Assembly (NCBI RefSeq): GCF_002305855.1
Contig: NZ_CP022163.1
Span: 5,022,292 to 5,086,291, forward strand
DNA length: 64,000 bases
Direction of reading: 5' to 3'
From: Melittangium boletus DSM 14713
Lineage (GTDB): Bacteria > Myxococcota > Myxococcia > Myxococcales > Myxococcaceae
Shown here: positions 9,919 through 21,284 of the stretch, in pieces
Layout of the letters: each line of letters opens with the position of its first letter
Numbering within the stretch: the stretch's first letter is position 1
Notes under the pieces: generated by a model
The model's database searches: none
What the model was told of the DNA's origin: nothing
What the model saw: the letters and a program-made list of their open reading frames with translations, nothing else
Made by a program: the position numbers and the translations under genes

Positions 9919-9979
9919 GCCCCCGCCGTCATCCTCTCGGTGACAGGCGCGGACGGCTCGCGCACAGTAGTGCCCGTCG

Positions 9980-11698
9980 ATGTGGAGAGATTCAGCTCAA
10001 CCCCCTCCGGGCGTCCGGTTCCGAGGCGTGGCGCGGCTCGCCCTGATGGGGGTGGGAGTGCTGGCGCTCGGGCTGTCGTGTGTCCGGAGAGTGCCCGAGG
10101 ATGCGCGAGTGGAGACGACGGTCTACGTGGCCCGCAGGATCCGGACGTTGGACGAGGAGCGGCCCGAGGCCCGGGCACTGGCGGTGCGCCAGGGGCGGCT
10201 CGTGGCGGTGGGGACGGAGCGGGAGGTGCGCGAGGCCGCGGGAGACTCGGCGCGCGTCGTGGATCTAGGGAACGCGGTGGTGGTGCCCGGACTGGTGGAC
10301 GCGCACGCGCACCTGTCGGGATTGGGGCTGAGCCTGACAGTGGCGAGATTGGAGGGGGCCCGCTCGGTGGACGAGGCCGTCCAGCGCCTCGTGTCCGCGC
10401 CGTCCATGAGCTTCCAGGGGGACTGGCTGGTGGGCAAGGGGTGGGACCAGAACGGGTGGCCGGGGAGCGCGTTCCCGGGCCGGGCCGAGCTGGACGCACG
10501 CTTCCCCTCGACGCCGGTGTACCTGACGCGGGTGGACCACCACGCGGCGTGGGTGAATGGCGAGGCGCTGCGGCGCTCGGGCATCACCCGGGACACGCCG
10601 GATCCGGCGGGAGGCCGCATCCTCCGGGACGCGAAGGGCGAGCCCACGGGAGTGCTGGTGGACAACGCCATGGACCTGGTGTCGCGCCGGGTGCCGCCGC
10701 CCACGGACGAACAGCTCCAGGCGCGCCTGTCCGCGGCGCTCGAGCGGTGCGCCCAGGTGGGGCTGACGGGGGTGCATGACGCGGGGATGGACCTGCGCAC
10801 GTTCCGGCTCTTGCAGACGTGGGACATCGCGGGCCGGCTGCCGGTGCGGGTGTACGCGATGGCGGACGGACAGGGGGAGGAGCGGCACACGTACCTGGAG
10901 CTGGGGCCCTACGGCGGTCGTCATCTGGAGATGAAGGCGGTGAAGCTGCTGCTGGACGGGGCGCTGGGCTCGCGAGGCGCGGCGATGCACGAGCCCTACA
11001 GCGACGCGCCGGGCGAGACGGGGCTGCTCCTGATGGAGCCCGAGGAACTGGAGGCGCGCACGTGGGCCTTCATGGAGCGGGGCTTCCAGGTGGGCGTGCA
11101 CGCGATTGGGGACCGGGCGAACACGTACGTGGTGGACACGCTGATTCGCGCCGCGGCGGCGACGGGGACCCAGGCGCTGCGCCACCGGGTGGAGCACGTG
11201 CAGATCCTACGGCCCGAGGACATCCAGAAGCTGGGCGCGGCGGGGCTGGTGGCGAGCGTGCAGCCGACGCACGCGACGAGCGACATGGGGTGGGCGGAGG
11301 CGCGGCTGGGGGCGAAGCGGCTCGAGGGCGCGTATGCGTGGAAGAGCCTGAAGAACGCGGGGGCGGTGCTGGCGTTGGGCAGCGACTTCCCCATCGAGAA
11401 CCCGGACGTGCTGGCGGGGCTGTACGCGGCGCGAACGCGTCAGGACGCGGCGGGCAGGCCCCAGGGGGGCTGGAGGCCCGAGGAGCGGCTGACGGGCGAG
11501 GAGGCGCTGGAGGGCTTCACCGTGGGGCCGGCATGGGCGTCCTTCGCGGAGGGACGGCGGGGCCAGCTGAAGGTGGGGATGGACGCGGACTTCACGGCGC
11601 TGTCGGTGGACCCGGTGGAGGACGAGGCCCGGAAGCTGGTGGACGCGACGGTGGTGGCCACGGTGGTGGATGGCCGCGAGGTGTACCGGGCGCCCTAG
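9980..11698 (+). CDS. YtcJ-like amidohydrolase lipoprotein
   Basis: The 572-residue protein belongs to the metal-dependent amidohydrolase superfamily (Amidohydro_3/YtcJ type). The metal site residues are visible in VDAHAHL near the start of the barrel, in VHAIGDRAN, in RVEHVQI and in LGSDFPIE. An N-terminal hydrophobic segment ending in LGLSC looks like a lipoprotein signal, so it probably acts in the periplasm. YtcJ-like enzymes hydrolyse amide or N-formyl bonds; the substrate here cannot be told. Its TAG stop shares the tetramer CTAG (11695-11698) with the stop of the convergent LysR gene. A later start (Met about residue 23) is possible. Confidence 0.86.
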   Translation: MWRDSAQPPPGVRFRGVARLALMGVGVLALGLSCVRRVPEDARVETTVYVARRIRTLDEERPEARALAVRQGRLVAVGTEREVREAAGDSARVVDLGNAVVVPGLVDAHAHLSGLGLSLTVARLEGARSVDEAVQRLVSAPSMSFQGDWLVGKGWDQNGWPGSAFPGRAELDARFPSTPVYLTRVDHHAAWVNGEALRRSGITRDTPDPAGGRILRDAKGEPTGVLVDNAMDLVSRRVPPPTDEQLQARLSAALERCAQVGLTGVHDAGMDLRTFRLLQTWDIAGRLPVRVYAMADGQGEERHTYLELGPYGGRHLEMKAVKLLLDGALGSRGAAMHEPYSDAPGETGLLLMEPEELEARTWAFMERGFQVGVHAIGDRANTYVVDTLIRAAAATGTQALRHRVEHVQILRPEDIQKLGAAGLVASVQPTHATSDMGWAEARLGAKRLEGAYAWKSLKNAGAVLALGSDFPIENPDVLAGLYAARTRQDAAGRPQGGWRPEERLTGEEALEGFTVGPAWASFAEGRRGQLKVGMDADFTALSVDPVEDEARKLVDATVVATVVDGREVYRAP

Positions 11699-12591
11699 CC
11701 GAAGAGGTGGGAGCGGGCGCTCTCGGCGATGGCGACGACGGCGGGGTGGCGCAGCCGCCGCTCGACGGAGATGGCGTAGAAGCCCGTCTCGATGTCCCCG
11801 GTGCGGCCGAGGGTGGAGACGGAGAACTGCCGGCACACCTCGGCCTCGATGACGGACGGGGCGGCGAAGACGCCGTGGCCGCGCTGCCCGAAGGCACTCA
11901 GGAGGGCGCTGTCGTCGAAGCCTCCGACGACGAGGGGGCGGATGCCCTGGGCGTCGAACCAGGCGGTGAGGGCGCGCCGGGCCGAGGTGCCCTCGGAGGG
12001 CAGGAGCATGGGGGCGCCGTCGAGGGACTTGGGAAAGCCCCGGGCGAGGTGGGCGAGCCGGGGAGCGGCGAAGAAGGAGACGCCGCAGGTGCCGAGCAGG
12101 TGGTTGAAGGAGCGGACGCTGACGGGCTCGGAGGAGGGGGTATCGGAGAGGACGACGTCGAGCTCGTGCAGGGCGAGGGAGGCGAGGAGCTGGGGGAGGG
12201 GGCCTTCGCGGCAGGTGATGTGGATGTGGGGGAAGGCGTCGAAGGCGGGGTGGAGGAGACTTTCGGCGACGAGCTTGGGGACGACGTCGGTGACGCCGAC
12301 GGCGAAGCGCAGGCGCTGGCCGGAGGGCAGGCCGTTGATGGCGTGGGTGAGCTCGTTGCCGAGGCGGAAGATGTCATCGGCGTAGCGCAGGACGGTGCGG
12401 CCGACGTCGGTGAGGACGAGGCGGCGGCCCTGACGTTCGAGCAGCTTGTGACCGAGCGAGTCCTCGAGGAGCTTGAGCTGGGCGCTGATGGTGGGCTGGG
12501 CGAGGCGCAGCTCCTGGCTGGCCTTGGCGATGGAGCCGGCGCGGGCGACGGTCCAGAAGTAGAGGAGGTGGTGGTAGTTGAGCCAGCTCAC
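11695..12591 (-). CDS. LysR-family regulator, NhaR-like
   Basis: The 298-residue protein has an N-terminal winged helix (LNYHHLLYFWTVARAGSIA and a QPTISAQLKLLE recognition helix) and a C-terminal periplasmic-binding-like effector domain. The Asn-Tyr-His-His-Leu-Leu-Tyr-Phe-Trp opening is typical of NhaR, the activator of Na+/H+ antiporter genes, but no antiporter gene is nearby, so the target is unknown. GTG at 12591 was chosen because homology begins at the next residue; the longer open frame upstream runs antisense through the tRNA gene and is not coding. Confidence 0.85.
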   Translation of the reverse strand: MSWLNYHHLLYFWTVARAGSIAKASQELRLAQPTISAQLKLLEDSLGHKLLERQGRRLVLTDVGRTVLRYADDIFRLGNELTHAINGLPSGQRLRFAVGVTDVVPKLVAESLLHPAFDAFPHIHITCREGPLPQLLASLALHELDVVLSDTPSSEPVSVRSFNHLLGTCGVSFFAAPRLAHLARGFPKSLDGAPMLLPSEGTSARRALTAWFDAQGIRPLVVGGFDDSALLSAFGQRGHGVFAAPSVIEAEVCRQFSVSTLGRTGDIETGFYAISVERRLRHPAVVAIAESARSHLFG

Positions 12592-12670
12592 GCGGGGCGC
12601 CTCCGGGGCAGGGCCTCTGGATAACGGAGGGGAGCCGGGGACGGGAAGAAGAGGGGCGAGAAGAAGCCAC

Positions 12671-12699
12671 TTGACGTTGGGGCCCAGGCACCGTAGATC
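12671..12699 (+). promoter_or_regulatory. Candidate tRNA-Phe promoter
   Basis: TTGACG (12671-12676), a 17-nt spacer and TAGATC (12694-12699) lie about 30 nt before the tRNA gene, a sensible distance for a stable RNA promoter. Confidence 0.5.
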
Positions 12700-12728
12700 G
12701 CCCCTCGCTTCAAGCGGTCGCGAGGCAC

Positions 12729-12801
12729 GCCCAGGTAGCTCAGTCGGTAGAGCAGGGGACTGAAAATCCCCGTGTCGGTGGTTCGATTCCGCCCCTGGGC
12801 A
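12729..12801 (+). tRNA. tRNA-Phe (anticodon GAA)
   Basis: A complete 73-nt cloverleaf is readable: acceptor GCCCAGG pairs with CCTGGGC, D arm GCTC/GAGC, anticodon stem GGGGA/TCCCC with loop CTGAAAA and anticodon GAA at 12762-12764, and T arm GGTGG/CCGCC with TTCGATT loop. The discriminator is A; CCA is not encoded. A strong terminator follows. The 3' half is duplicated in diverged form at 14468-14531. Confidence 0.97.
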
Positions 12802-12848
12802 CAAAGTCCGAAAAGTTCGAGGGCGCCAGATTCCAGTCTGGCGCCCTT
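12785..12848 (+). repeat. Left copy of tRNA 3'-end/terminator direct repeat (att-like)
   Basis: This 64-nt stretch spans the end of the tRNA-Phe T arm, its acceptor 3' strand and the terminator hairpin. A diverged direct copy lies exactly 1683 nt downstream (14468-14531), aligning without gaps with roughly ten mismatches. The pair brackets the antitoxin/PIN cassette, as attL/attR sites of an element inserted in a tRNA 3' end would. Confidence 0.7.
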
Positions 12849-12855
12849 TCTTTTT
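12821..12855 (+). terminator. Intrinsic terminator of tRNA-Phe
   Basis: GGGCGCCAGA (12821-12830) pairs perfectly with TCTGGCGCCC (12837-12846) around a 6-nt loop, followed by TTTCTTTTT. A textbook rho-independent terminator. Confidence 0.92.
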
Positions 12856-13343
12856 GCCCGCGGAGCTCATGCCTCCGCACGTTCTCCCCCGAGAGTCCGA
12901 ATTACTCGGAAAGCTACAACCCGGCGGGCCTGCCTCACGAGCAACCGATCTACCTGGATGGTTTCGGCACTTCGTCGCTACCTGGGCCTTCGAGAAGGGG
13001 GAGGCTCCATCTCCCGCACAGCCCTGCGTTTCCGTCAGGGGCATCTTCCCGGCACCCTATCTACGCTCGGATGCGGAGATGCGACCCCCTGAGTCTAGCG
13101 GCGTCATGGGTAGGGGGATATTGTCGTACATCTTCTCGTCCCTTGACGGGCTTCTTGGTGTCCGTGCGAGCCAAGCTAAGTAGCTGAAAATAGGCGCCCC
13201 CTGGTGTGTCGTGGATGGGTTGCGTTTTTGGCGATTTGACCCTATTTGTTTCGGAGATTCAGCCCTATTCAGAGCAGTAGTTCCTCCGTGAGGGGCGTTC
13301 TCCCCTCCGGCCCTCGGCAGTCCCACCGCAATGGAGTGCACTG
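12856..13343. other. Gene-free 490-nt segment inside the tRNA-bounded cassette
   Basis: No convincing gene is seen. Short open frames on both strands lack homology, ribosome sites and the codon bias of the neighbours. The segment is visibly less GC-rich, with stretches such as GTTTTTGGCGATTTGACC near 13225. The heptamer CCCTATT occurs twice just before the antitoxin gene (13240-13246 and 13263-13269) and might mark its promoter or operator. It may hold the remains of mobility genes, but nothing is recognisable. Confidence 0.4.
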
Positions 13344-13811
13344 ATGCTTCGCCGCGAGAATGAACCCATTGCACTTCCCCCCGAGAAGCTCCCAATCGCC
13401 CAGCGCATCCTCCGGCAGCTTGAGCTGGCGACCGATGGCCAGGGCACTAAGCGCCAGGCGCCCCTTCTCGTCCTGCCGAACGGCGACCAAGTGGAGTTGC
13501 CGGAAGAGGCGGCCGCGCTGCTGCGAGACCTTTTCGCGGCCCTTGTTGACGGCGAGGCCGTCAGCGTCGTGCCTCTACACCGAGAACTCAGCACACAGGA
13601 GGCGGCCGACCTCCTCAACATCTCGCGCCAGGGCCTCGTCAACCTGCTTGAGGCTGGGAAGCTGCCTTTCTACAAGCCCCACAAGCATCGGCGCATTCGA
13701 GCCGCGGACCTGCTGCGCTATAAGCAGCGGAGAGATGAAGAGCGTGCAGAGGCGCTGCGCGAACTCACTCAGCTCAGCGAAGAGGCCGGTGACTACTTCG
13801 GCGAGCCCTGA
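13344..13811 (+). CDS. Excisionase-type HTH protein, probable antitoxin
   Basis: The 155-residue protein carries a MerR/excisionase-like helix-turn-helix at about residues 80-130 (LSTQEAADLLNISRQGLVNLL, then a basic PHKHRRI wing and RAADLLRYK). An N-terminal 75-residue domain and an acidic C-terminal tail flank it. Proteins of this build commonly precede PIN-domain toxins and act as DNA-binding antitoxins that autorepress the pair. The PIN gene follows after 43 nt on the same strand. Codon use is less GC3-biased than in the neighbouring genes, suggesting acquisition. A role as excisionase of an element is a lesser alternative. Confidence 0.78.
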   Translation: MLRRENEPIALPPEKLPIAQRILRQLELATDGQGTKRQAPLLVLPNGDQVELPEEAAALLRDLFAALVDGEAVSVVPLHRELSTQEAADLLNISRQGLVNLLEAGKLPFYKPHKHRRIRAADLLRYKQRRDEERAEALRELTQLSEEAGDYFGEP

Positions 13812-13854
13812 AAACAGTGCCCTGGTAACGCTGGCAACGAGGAGGGGGTGAGGC

Positions 13855-14442
13855 GTGTTCCCAGCCATCTTTAGCGTATTCCTCGACGCCAACGTCCTCT
13901 TCCCGATGGCTGTCAGGGACACGCTCTTGAGGGCTGCTGAAGCAGGCCTCGTCCAGCCCTATTGGAGCGCCCGGGTTCTTGAGGAGATGCGGCGTAACCT
14001 TGTGACGCAGGGCCGGTGCTCGGAGCAGAAGGCAGAGAAGCTGGTCGCCATCATCAATCGTGTGTTTCCGGACTCGACCGTCATTGGCTACGAGCACTTG
14101 GAGCCCGCGATGAAGAACGACCCGGGCGACCGACACGTGGTAGCGGCCGCTCTCATGGCCCATGCACAGGTCATCGTCACCAACAACTTGAAGCACTTCC
14201 GCAAGGAGGACCTGCCGCCTTCCATGAAGGCCCAATCCGCAGACGATTTCTTGCAGCACCTCTTCGATCTTTCGCCACGCAAGATGCTGGAAGTACTCCG
14301 CAAGCAGGCTGCCGACAAGCAGAAGCCGCGGTGCACGCTTGAGGAACTGCTCGACGGTCTGGCCAGGTCGGTGCCCGGCTTCGTCAAGGATGTTCGCGAT
14401 TACCTTGCCCTGCGCGATGCGGAGCCCAGCGGCAGCGCCTGA
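13855..14442 (+). CDS. PIN-domain ribonuclease, probable toxin
   Basis: The 195-residue protein is a PIN-domain protein with the acidic metal-binding residues in place: Asp in VFLDANVLFP, Glu in VLEEMRRN, Asp in NDPGDRHVVAAA and an Asn/Asp region in VTNNLKHF. PIN toxins (VapC-like) are Mg2+/Mn2+-dependent RNases that cut tRNA or rRNA and stop growth. The C-terminal 60 residues form an additional helical extension beyond the usual VapC length of about 130. GTG at 13855 is preceded by GAGGAGGGGG. It forms a type II toxin-antitoxin pair with the upstream gene. The RNA target cannot be inferred. Confidence 0.85.
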   Translation: MFPAIFSVFLDANVLFPMAVRDTLLRAAEAGLVQPYWSARVLEEMRRNLVTQGRCSEQKAEKLVAIINRVFPDSTVIGYEHLEPAMKNDPGDRHVVAAALMAHAQVIVTNNLKHFRKEDLPPSMKAQSADDFLQHLFDLSPRKMLEVLRKQAADKQKPRCTLEELLDGLARSVPGFVKDVRDYLALRDAEPSGSA

Positions 14443-14467
14443 AGCCTCTGGCCTGTAACAGCTCGTT

Positions 14468-14531
14468 GACTCCACCCTTGGGCACGGAGTTCGAAGAGCT
14501 CGAGGGCGCCAGATTCCGGTCTGGCGCCCTT
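14468..14531 (+). repeat. Right copy of tRNA 3'-end/terminator repeat (att-like)
   Basis: Diverged direct copy of 12785-12848: it keeps TTGGGCAC of the tRNA acceptor end and the full GGGCGCC...GGCGCCC hairpin (14504-14529) but has no tRNA body. The hairpin sits 18 nt past the stop of the minus-strand lipoprotein and may still end transcripts from both sides. Best read as the far junction of an insertion, or as a relic of a second tRNA-Phe gene. Confidence 0.68.
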
Positions 14532-14549
14532 GCTGTTGTCCTCCGAAGA

Positions 14550-14942
14550 CTACTGGCGCGTGAGCTTGATGGCGGTGCGCTCCACGTTGCACTCGGAGCT
14601 GAGGCTGGTCGACTCGAAGTAGCCGGTGAGCGTCTCGCCGGAGACCTCCCCGTCGATCTTGAGGATCGTCGTGGAGCTGGCGGAGCCGGAAGCGGACGAG
14701 ATGAAGCTGAGGCTCGAGTTGTTGACGAACGTGCCACTCAGGGTCCCGTTGTTGAAACAGGCCGGCTTGTTGGTGCTGAGGGTCCCGGAGAGGTAGAGCG
14801 TCCCGGCCGACTCGGTGGTCTGCGTCACCTCCGCGGTGATCGCCCATCCGGAGAGGTCGCCCTTCCACGTGCCAGAGACGCCATCACCGCCGCATCCACA
14901 GAGGGCGAGAGCAAGACCAAGACAAAGAGACCAGTTCTTCAT
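14550..14942 (-). CDS. Small lipoprotein, 130 aa
   Basis: A clean signal peptide ends in the lipobox ALCGC (Cys17). The mature part starts with a GTWKG motif and is rich in Ser, Thr and Gly with alternating hydrophobic residues, as in lipocalin-like or other small beta-barrel proteins. No ligand can be inferred. The ATG at 14942 starts the signal directly. It is divergent from the WD40 kinase gene with a 204-nt shared upstream region and faces the terminator hairpin of the att-like repeat. Confidence 0.75.
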   Translation of the reverse strand: MKNWSLCLGLALALCGCGGDGVSGTWKGDLSGWAITAEVTQTTESAGTLYLSGTLSTNKPACFNNGTLSGTFVNNSSLSFISSASGSASSTTILKIDGEVSGETLTGYFESTSLSSECNVERTAIKLTRQ

Positions 14943-15146
14943 GGGGATTCATCTCCAGGAAAGGGGGTGGTGCACCTGTGAGCCGCGACGTCCAGCCCTT
15001 GGAGTTCCGTCCAGGTGTCCAGGGGGACATACACGAATGGTTTTGGGGTGTCCCAGGTTCCGCTCGCTCACCCTCTCGACTCGCGCGGCCGAGGCGCATA
15101 GAAGACGCCCCTTCGCCGAGGACCCGGAATTCCTGGGAGGACCTTC

Positions 15147-18569
<3,423 letters not shown>

Positions 18570-18617
18570 CCCTGGGGATTAGAGTGCGCGAGCATTCATC
18601 CGCATGAGGAGTTCCGC

Positions 18618-19379
18618 ATGAGTCGTTCGCTTTCTGGTCAGGTGGCCCTGGTCACTGGCGCCGCCGCCGGCATCGGCCGGGCCACGGCCCTGGCTTTCGC
18701 CCGCGAGGGCCTCAAGGTCGTGGTGTCGGACGTCGACGTGGCGGGGGGCGAGGGCACCGCCGCGCGGATCCGCGAGACGGGTGGCGAGGCCCGCTTCATC
18801 CGCTGTGACGTCACCCGCGAGGCCGAGGTCCGCGCGCTGATGGAGGGAGTCGTAGCGGCCTATGGACGACTCGACTATGCCTTCAACAACGCGGGCATCG
18901 ACATCGAGAAGGGCAAGCTGGCCGACGGCAGCGAGGCCGAGTTCGACGCCATCATGGGCGTGAACGTCAAGGGCGTGTGGCTGTGCCTGAAGCACGAGAT
19001 TCCGGTGATGCTCGCCCAGGGCGGGGGAGCCATCGTGAATACAGCCTCCGTCGCGGGCCTGGGCGGGGCGCCGAAGATGAGCATCTACGCCGCCTCCAAA
19101 CACGCGGTGATTGGCCTGACCAAATCGGTGGCGGTTGAGTACGCGAAGAAGAACGTGCGGATCAACGCGGTCTGTCCGGCGGTGATCGACACCGACATGT
19201 TCCGCCGCGCCCACGAGGCTGATCCGCGCAAGGCGCAGTTCGCCGCCGCCGTGCACCCGATCGGACGGATCGGCAAGGTCGAGGAAGTCGCCGGAGCGGT
19301 GCTCTACCTGTGCAGTGATGCCGCGGGCTTCACCACGGGCATCGCCCTGCCGGTGGACGGCGGCGCCACGGCGATCTGA
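18618..19379 (+). CDS. Short-chain dehydrogenase/reductase
   Basis: A classical 253-residue SDR with NAD(P)-binding TGAAAGIG (13-20), NNAG (90-93) and the catalytic Ser144, Tyr157 and Lys161 (SIYAASK). Asp39 after the second beta strand (VSDVD) suggests preference for NAD(H). The C-terminal end (VDGGATAI) is typical of glucose/3-oxoacyl-type SDRs. The substrate is unknown. ATG 18618 is preceded by a GAGGAGTT ribosome site. It stands between a kinase and an XRE regulator and need not be linked to either. Confidence 0.9.
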   Translation: MSRSLSGQVALVTGAAAGIGRATALAFAREGLKVVVSDVDVAGGEGTAARIRETGGEARFIRCDVTREAEVRALMEGVVAAYGRLDYAFNNAGIDIEKGKLADGSEAEFDAIMGVNVKGVWLCLKHEIPVMLAQGGGAIVNTASVAGLGGAPKMSIYAASKHAVIGLTKSVAVEYAKKNVRINAVCPAVIDTDMFRRAHEADPRKAQFAAAVHPIGRIGKVEEVAGAVLYLCSDAAGFTTGIALPVDGGATAI

Positions 19380-19436
19380 CCGGTCCGCTCGGAACAGTAC
19401 CTGACACGTTGGGGGTGAGAGGGGGAACCCACATTC

Positions 19437-19468
19437 AAGGTATCGCGATTTCACTACCTTTGCGGTAG
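19437..19468 (+). promoter_or_regulatory. Candidate operator of the XRE gene
   Basis: Two overlapping inverted repeats precede the ATG: AAGGTA (19437-19442) with TACCTT (19455-19460), and CTACC (19454-19458) with GGTAG (19464-19468), sharing the middle half-site. The last copy ends 1 nt before the start codon, so binding would block translation start or transcription. Confidence 0.5.
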
Positions 19469-19469
19469 C

Positions 19470-19853
19470 ATGGACCGCATGGACGACAAGCAGCGACGCC
19501 TCTTGGGGGATGTGGCTCGGACGGCTCGCCTTCGCCTGGGACTCACCCAGTCGGAGGTGGCCGAAAGGGTCATGTTGCAGACCGGTGTCTATGGCCGCAT
19601 CGAACGCGGAGGGATGACGCCCAGCGTCAACTCGCTGCGGCGCATCTGCACGACCCTGGATCTCTCCTCGGATGAACTCCTGTGCCTGAGCGCCCCCTCC
19701 ATCGAGAAGGTGAAGGTCCGGTCGAAGGCGCCCCCGCCCGCCGTCGGAGAGGACCCGGAACTCAGCCGCATCATCCACCTCTTGCAGGACTGGCCTTCCG
19801 AGCGGCTGGCGCTCCTGCGCAAGCTCCTGGGCGCGGCTGACTCCGTCCTGTGA
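19470..19853 (+). CDS. XRE-family helix-turn-helix regulator
   Basis: The 127-residue protein has a lambda-repressor-like helix-turn-helix at about residues 14-70 (LRLGLTQSEVAERVMLQTGVY, then RIERG), followed by a linker and a helical C-terminal segment (HLLQDWPSERLALLRKLL) that could dimerise. ATG 19470 and ATG 19479 are both possible starts. Inverted repeats immediately upstream suggest autoregulation. Its stop lies 3 nt from that of the convergent pseudokinase gene. Confidence 0.82.
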   Translation: MDRMDDKQRRLLGDVARTARLRLGLTQSEVAERVMLQTGVYGRIERGGMTPSVNSLRRICTTLDLSSDELLCLSAPSIEKVKVRSKAPPPAVGEDPELSRIIHLLQDWPSERLALLRKLLGAADSVL

Positions 19854-19856
19854 CCG

Positions 19857-21086
19857 TTACCCCCGGCCCTTGCGCCGCGCCGTCTCCGCTTCCTCGGGCG
19901 TGAGCAGGACGCCTCGTTCGAGCGGAAAGGCGCGCGTGTCCTGGGGCGAGGGCTTCTGGCGCATGAGCGCCCTCAACTCCGCGGCGGCCTGGGCGCGCCC
20001 GAAACGCTTGCCCTGCGTCCTCTGCCACGCGCACAGCTCGGCGCGTAGCTCCCCGCCGCTCGGGTAGCGGTCATCGGGATGGGGACGCAGCGCCTTGTGG
20101 AGGATGCGTTTGAGGGGCTCGGGGACGTCCCGGGCCACCCGCTCCACGTCCTCGGGTCCGAAGTGCAGGATGCGGTCGGCCAGCTCCCCCAGGCTCGCCC
20201 ACGAGGCGCGCTCGGCCCGCACGCGCGCGTTGTACCGGGCCACGGCGGGCGACTCGCCCACCGGCATCGCCACGTCCGGAGGATCCAGCGGATAGCGGCC
20301 CGACACCATCTCCAGCAGCACCAGGCCCAGCGAGTACACGTCCGCCCGCCCATCGGGCTTCTCCTGGCGCATCACCTCGGGCGCGGCGTAGGTCGGATCC
20401 GCGCGCAGCCTCTGGGAGAGCGTCCTCGTCCGTCCCTCCAACTGTGAATAGGCCATGCCGAAGTCCAGGAGCTTCACGCGGCCCCCGTTCTCCAGGCGGA
20501 TCTGCATCGGGTGGATCGCCCGGTGGACGACCCGGAGCGGCTGGCCATCTTCTCCCTGGCTGTTCCAGGCGTAATGGATGGCGTCGGCCATCTCCGCCGC
20601 GATGAACACGGCGTAGGCCGGAGACAGCGTCCTGCCCTGGAGCAGGGCGGTCTCCAGGGCGGTCTGCAGGAAGATACCGGGGTTGTACTCCATCACCACG
20701 AAGGGCTCGCCTTGGTGGATCTCCAATCCATACACCCGGGCGATGGCGGGGTGGTCCAACTGCGTGGCGAGTTGAACCTCCTCGATCGCCCTGTCCCGGC
20801 GCTCCTCCCCGGCGGGGGTTGTCACCTGCTTGAGGGTGACGAGGCACGGAATATCCATCTCGTCCAAGGACGTGCGCCGGGCGATGACCAGGGGATTGGA
20901 CTCCTCATGGTCATCCAACAAGGTGGAGACGTATGTGTAGCGGTACTCGGGTCCCTCGAACAGGAGCCCGTCGGGGCCCTGGGGACGCAGCAGGGGAAGG
21001 GGGTTGTCTCTGGATGGACCTGTCACGGGATGTCCTCGAACGCCGGTTCTCGGCTCGCTCGGCGCCGGAAGACGGTATTTCGGCAT
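19857..21086 (-). CDS. Protein kinase-like protein, predicted pseudokinase
   Basis: The 409-residue protein has a kinase fold at about 50-350 with Lys86 (VTLKQV), an alpha-C glutamate (EEVQLA), intact DFG (208-210), APE (YAAPEV) and the conserved ADVYSLGLVLLEM helix. However the catalytic loop reads HRAIHPMQ (188-195): the essential proton-acceptor Asp is Ala190, the loop Lys is His192 and the metal-binding Asn is Gln195, and the glycine loop is degenerate. Phosphotransfer is therefore unlikely; ATP or partner binding may remain. No membrane helix is seen. It probably scaffolds or regulates another kinase. Start at ATG 21086 is provisional. Confidence 0.85.
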   Translation of the reverse strand: MPKYRLPAPSEPRTGVRGHPVTGPSRDNPLPLLRPQGPDGLLFEGPEYRYTYVSTLLDDHEESNPLVIARRTSLDEMDIPCLVTLKQVTTPAGEERRDRAIEEVQLATQLDHPAIARVYGLEIHQGEPFVVMEYNPGIFLQTALETALLQGRTLSPAYAVFIAAEMADAIHYAWNSQGEDGQPLRVVHRAIHPMQIRLENGGRVKLLDFGMAYSQLEGRTRTLSQRLRADPTYAAPEVMRQEKPDGRADVYSLGLVLLEMVSGRYPLDPPDVAMPVGESPAVARYNARVRAERASWASLGELADRILHFGPEDVERVARDVPEPLKRILHKALRPHPDDRYPSGGELRAELCAWQRTQGKRFGRAQAAAELRALMRQKPSPQDTRAFPLERGVLLTPEEAETARRKGRG

Positions 21087-21284
21087 GACCGATCAGGTCA
21101 AGTGATGGCACGGACCTTTGAAGTAGGGTGGACCCTGTCGTGCGGCCTCGGCCGTGGCCGTCATGAGGTGAACCGCTGGCGGGGGCGGCGTCGGCTGCCC
21201 CCATACCCTCAAGCTGTGGGAAGCGCGGGGGCGTGAGCCAGAAGGCGGGGCCTTGAGCACGGCCATGACGAGCCGTGCCGAGCC

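Noticed and set aside
12772..13395. Several frames of about 100 codons on both strands between tRNA-Phe and the antitoxin gene
   Set aside because: They start inside the tRNA or terminator, overlap one another and show no protein family; no integrase or transposase remnant could be recognised.
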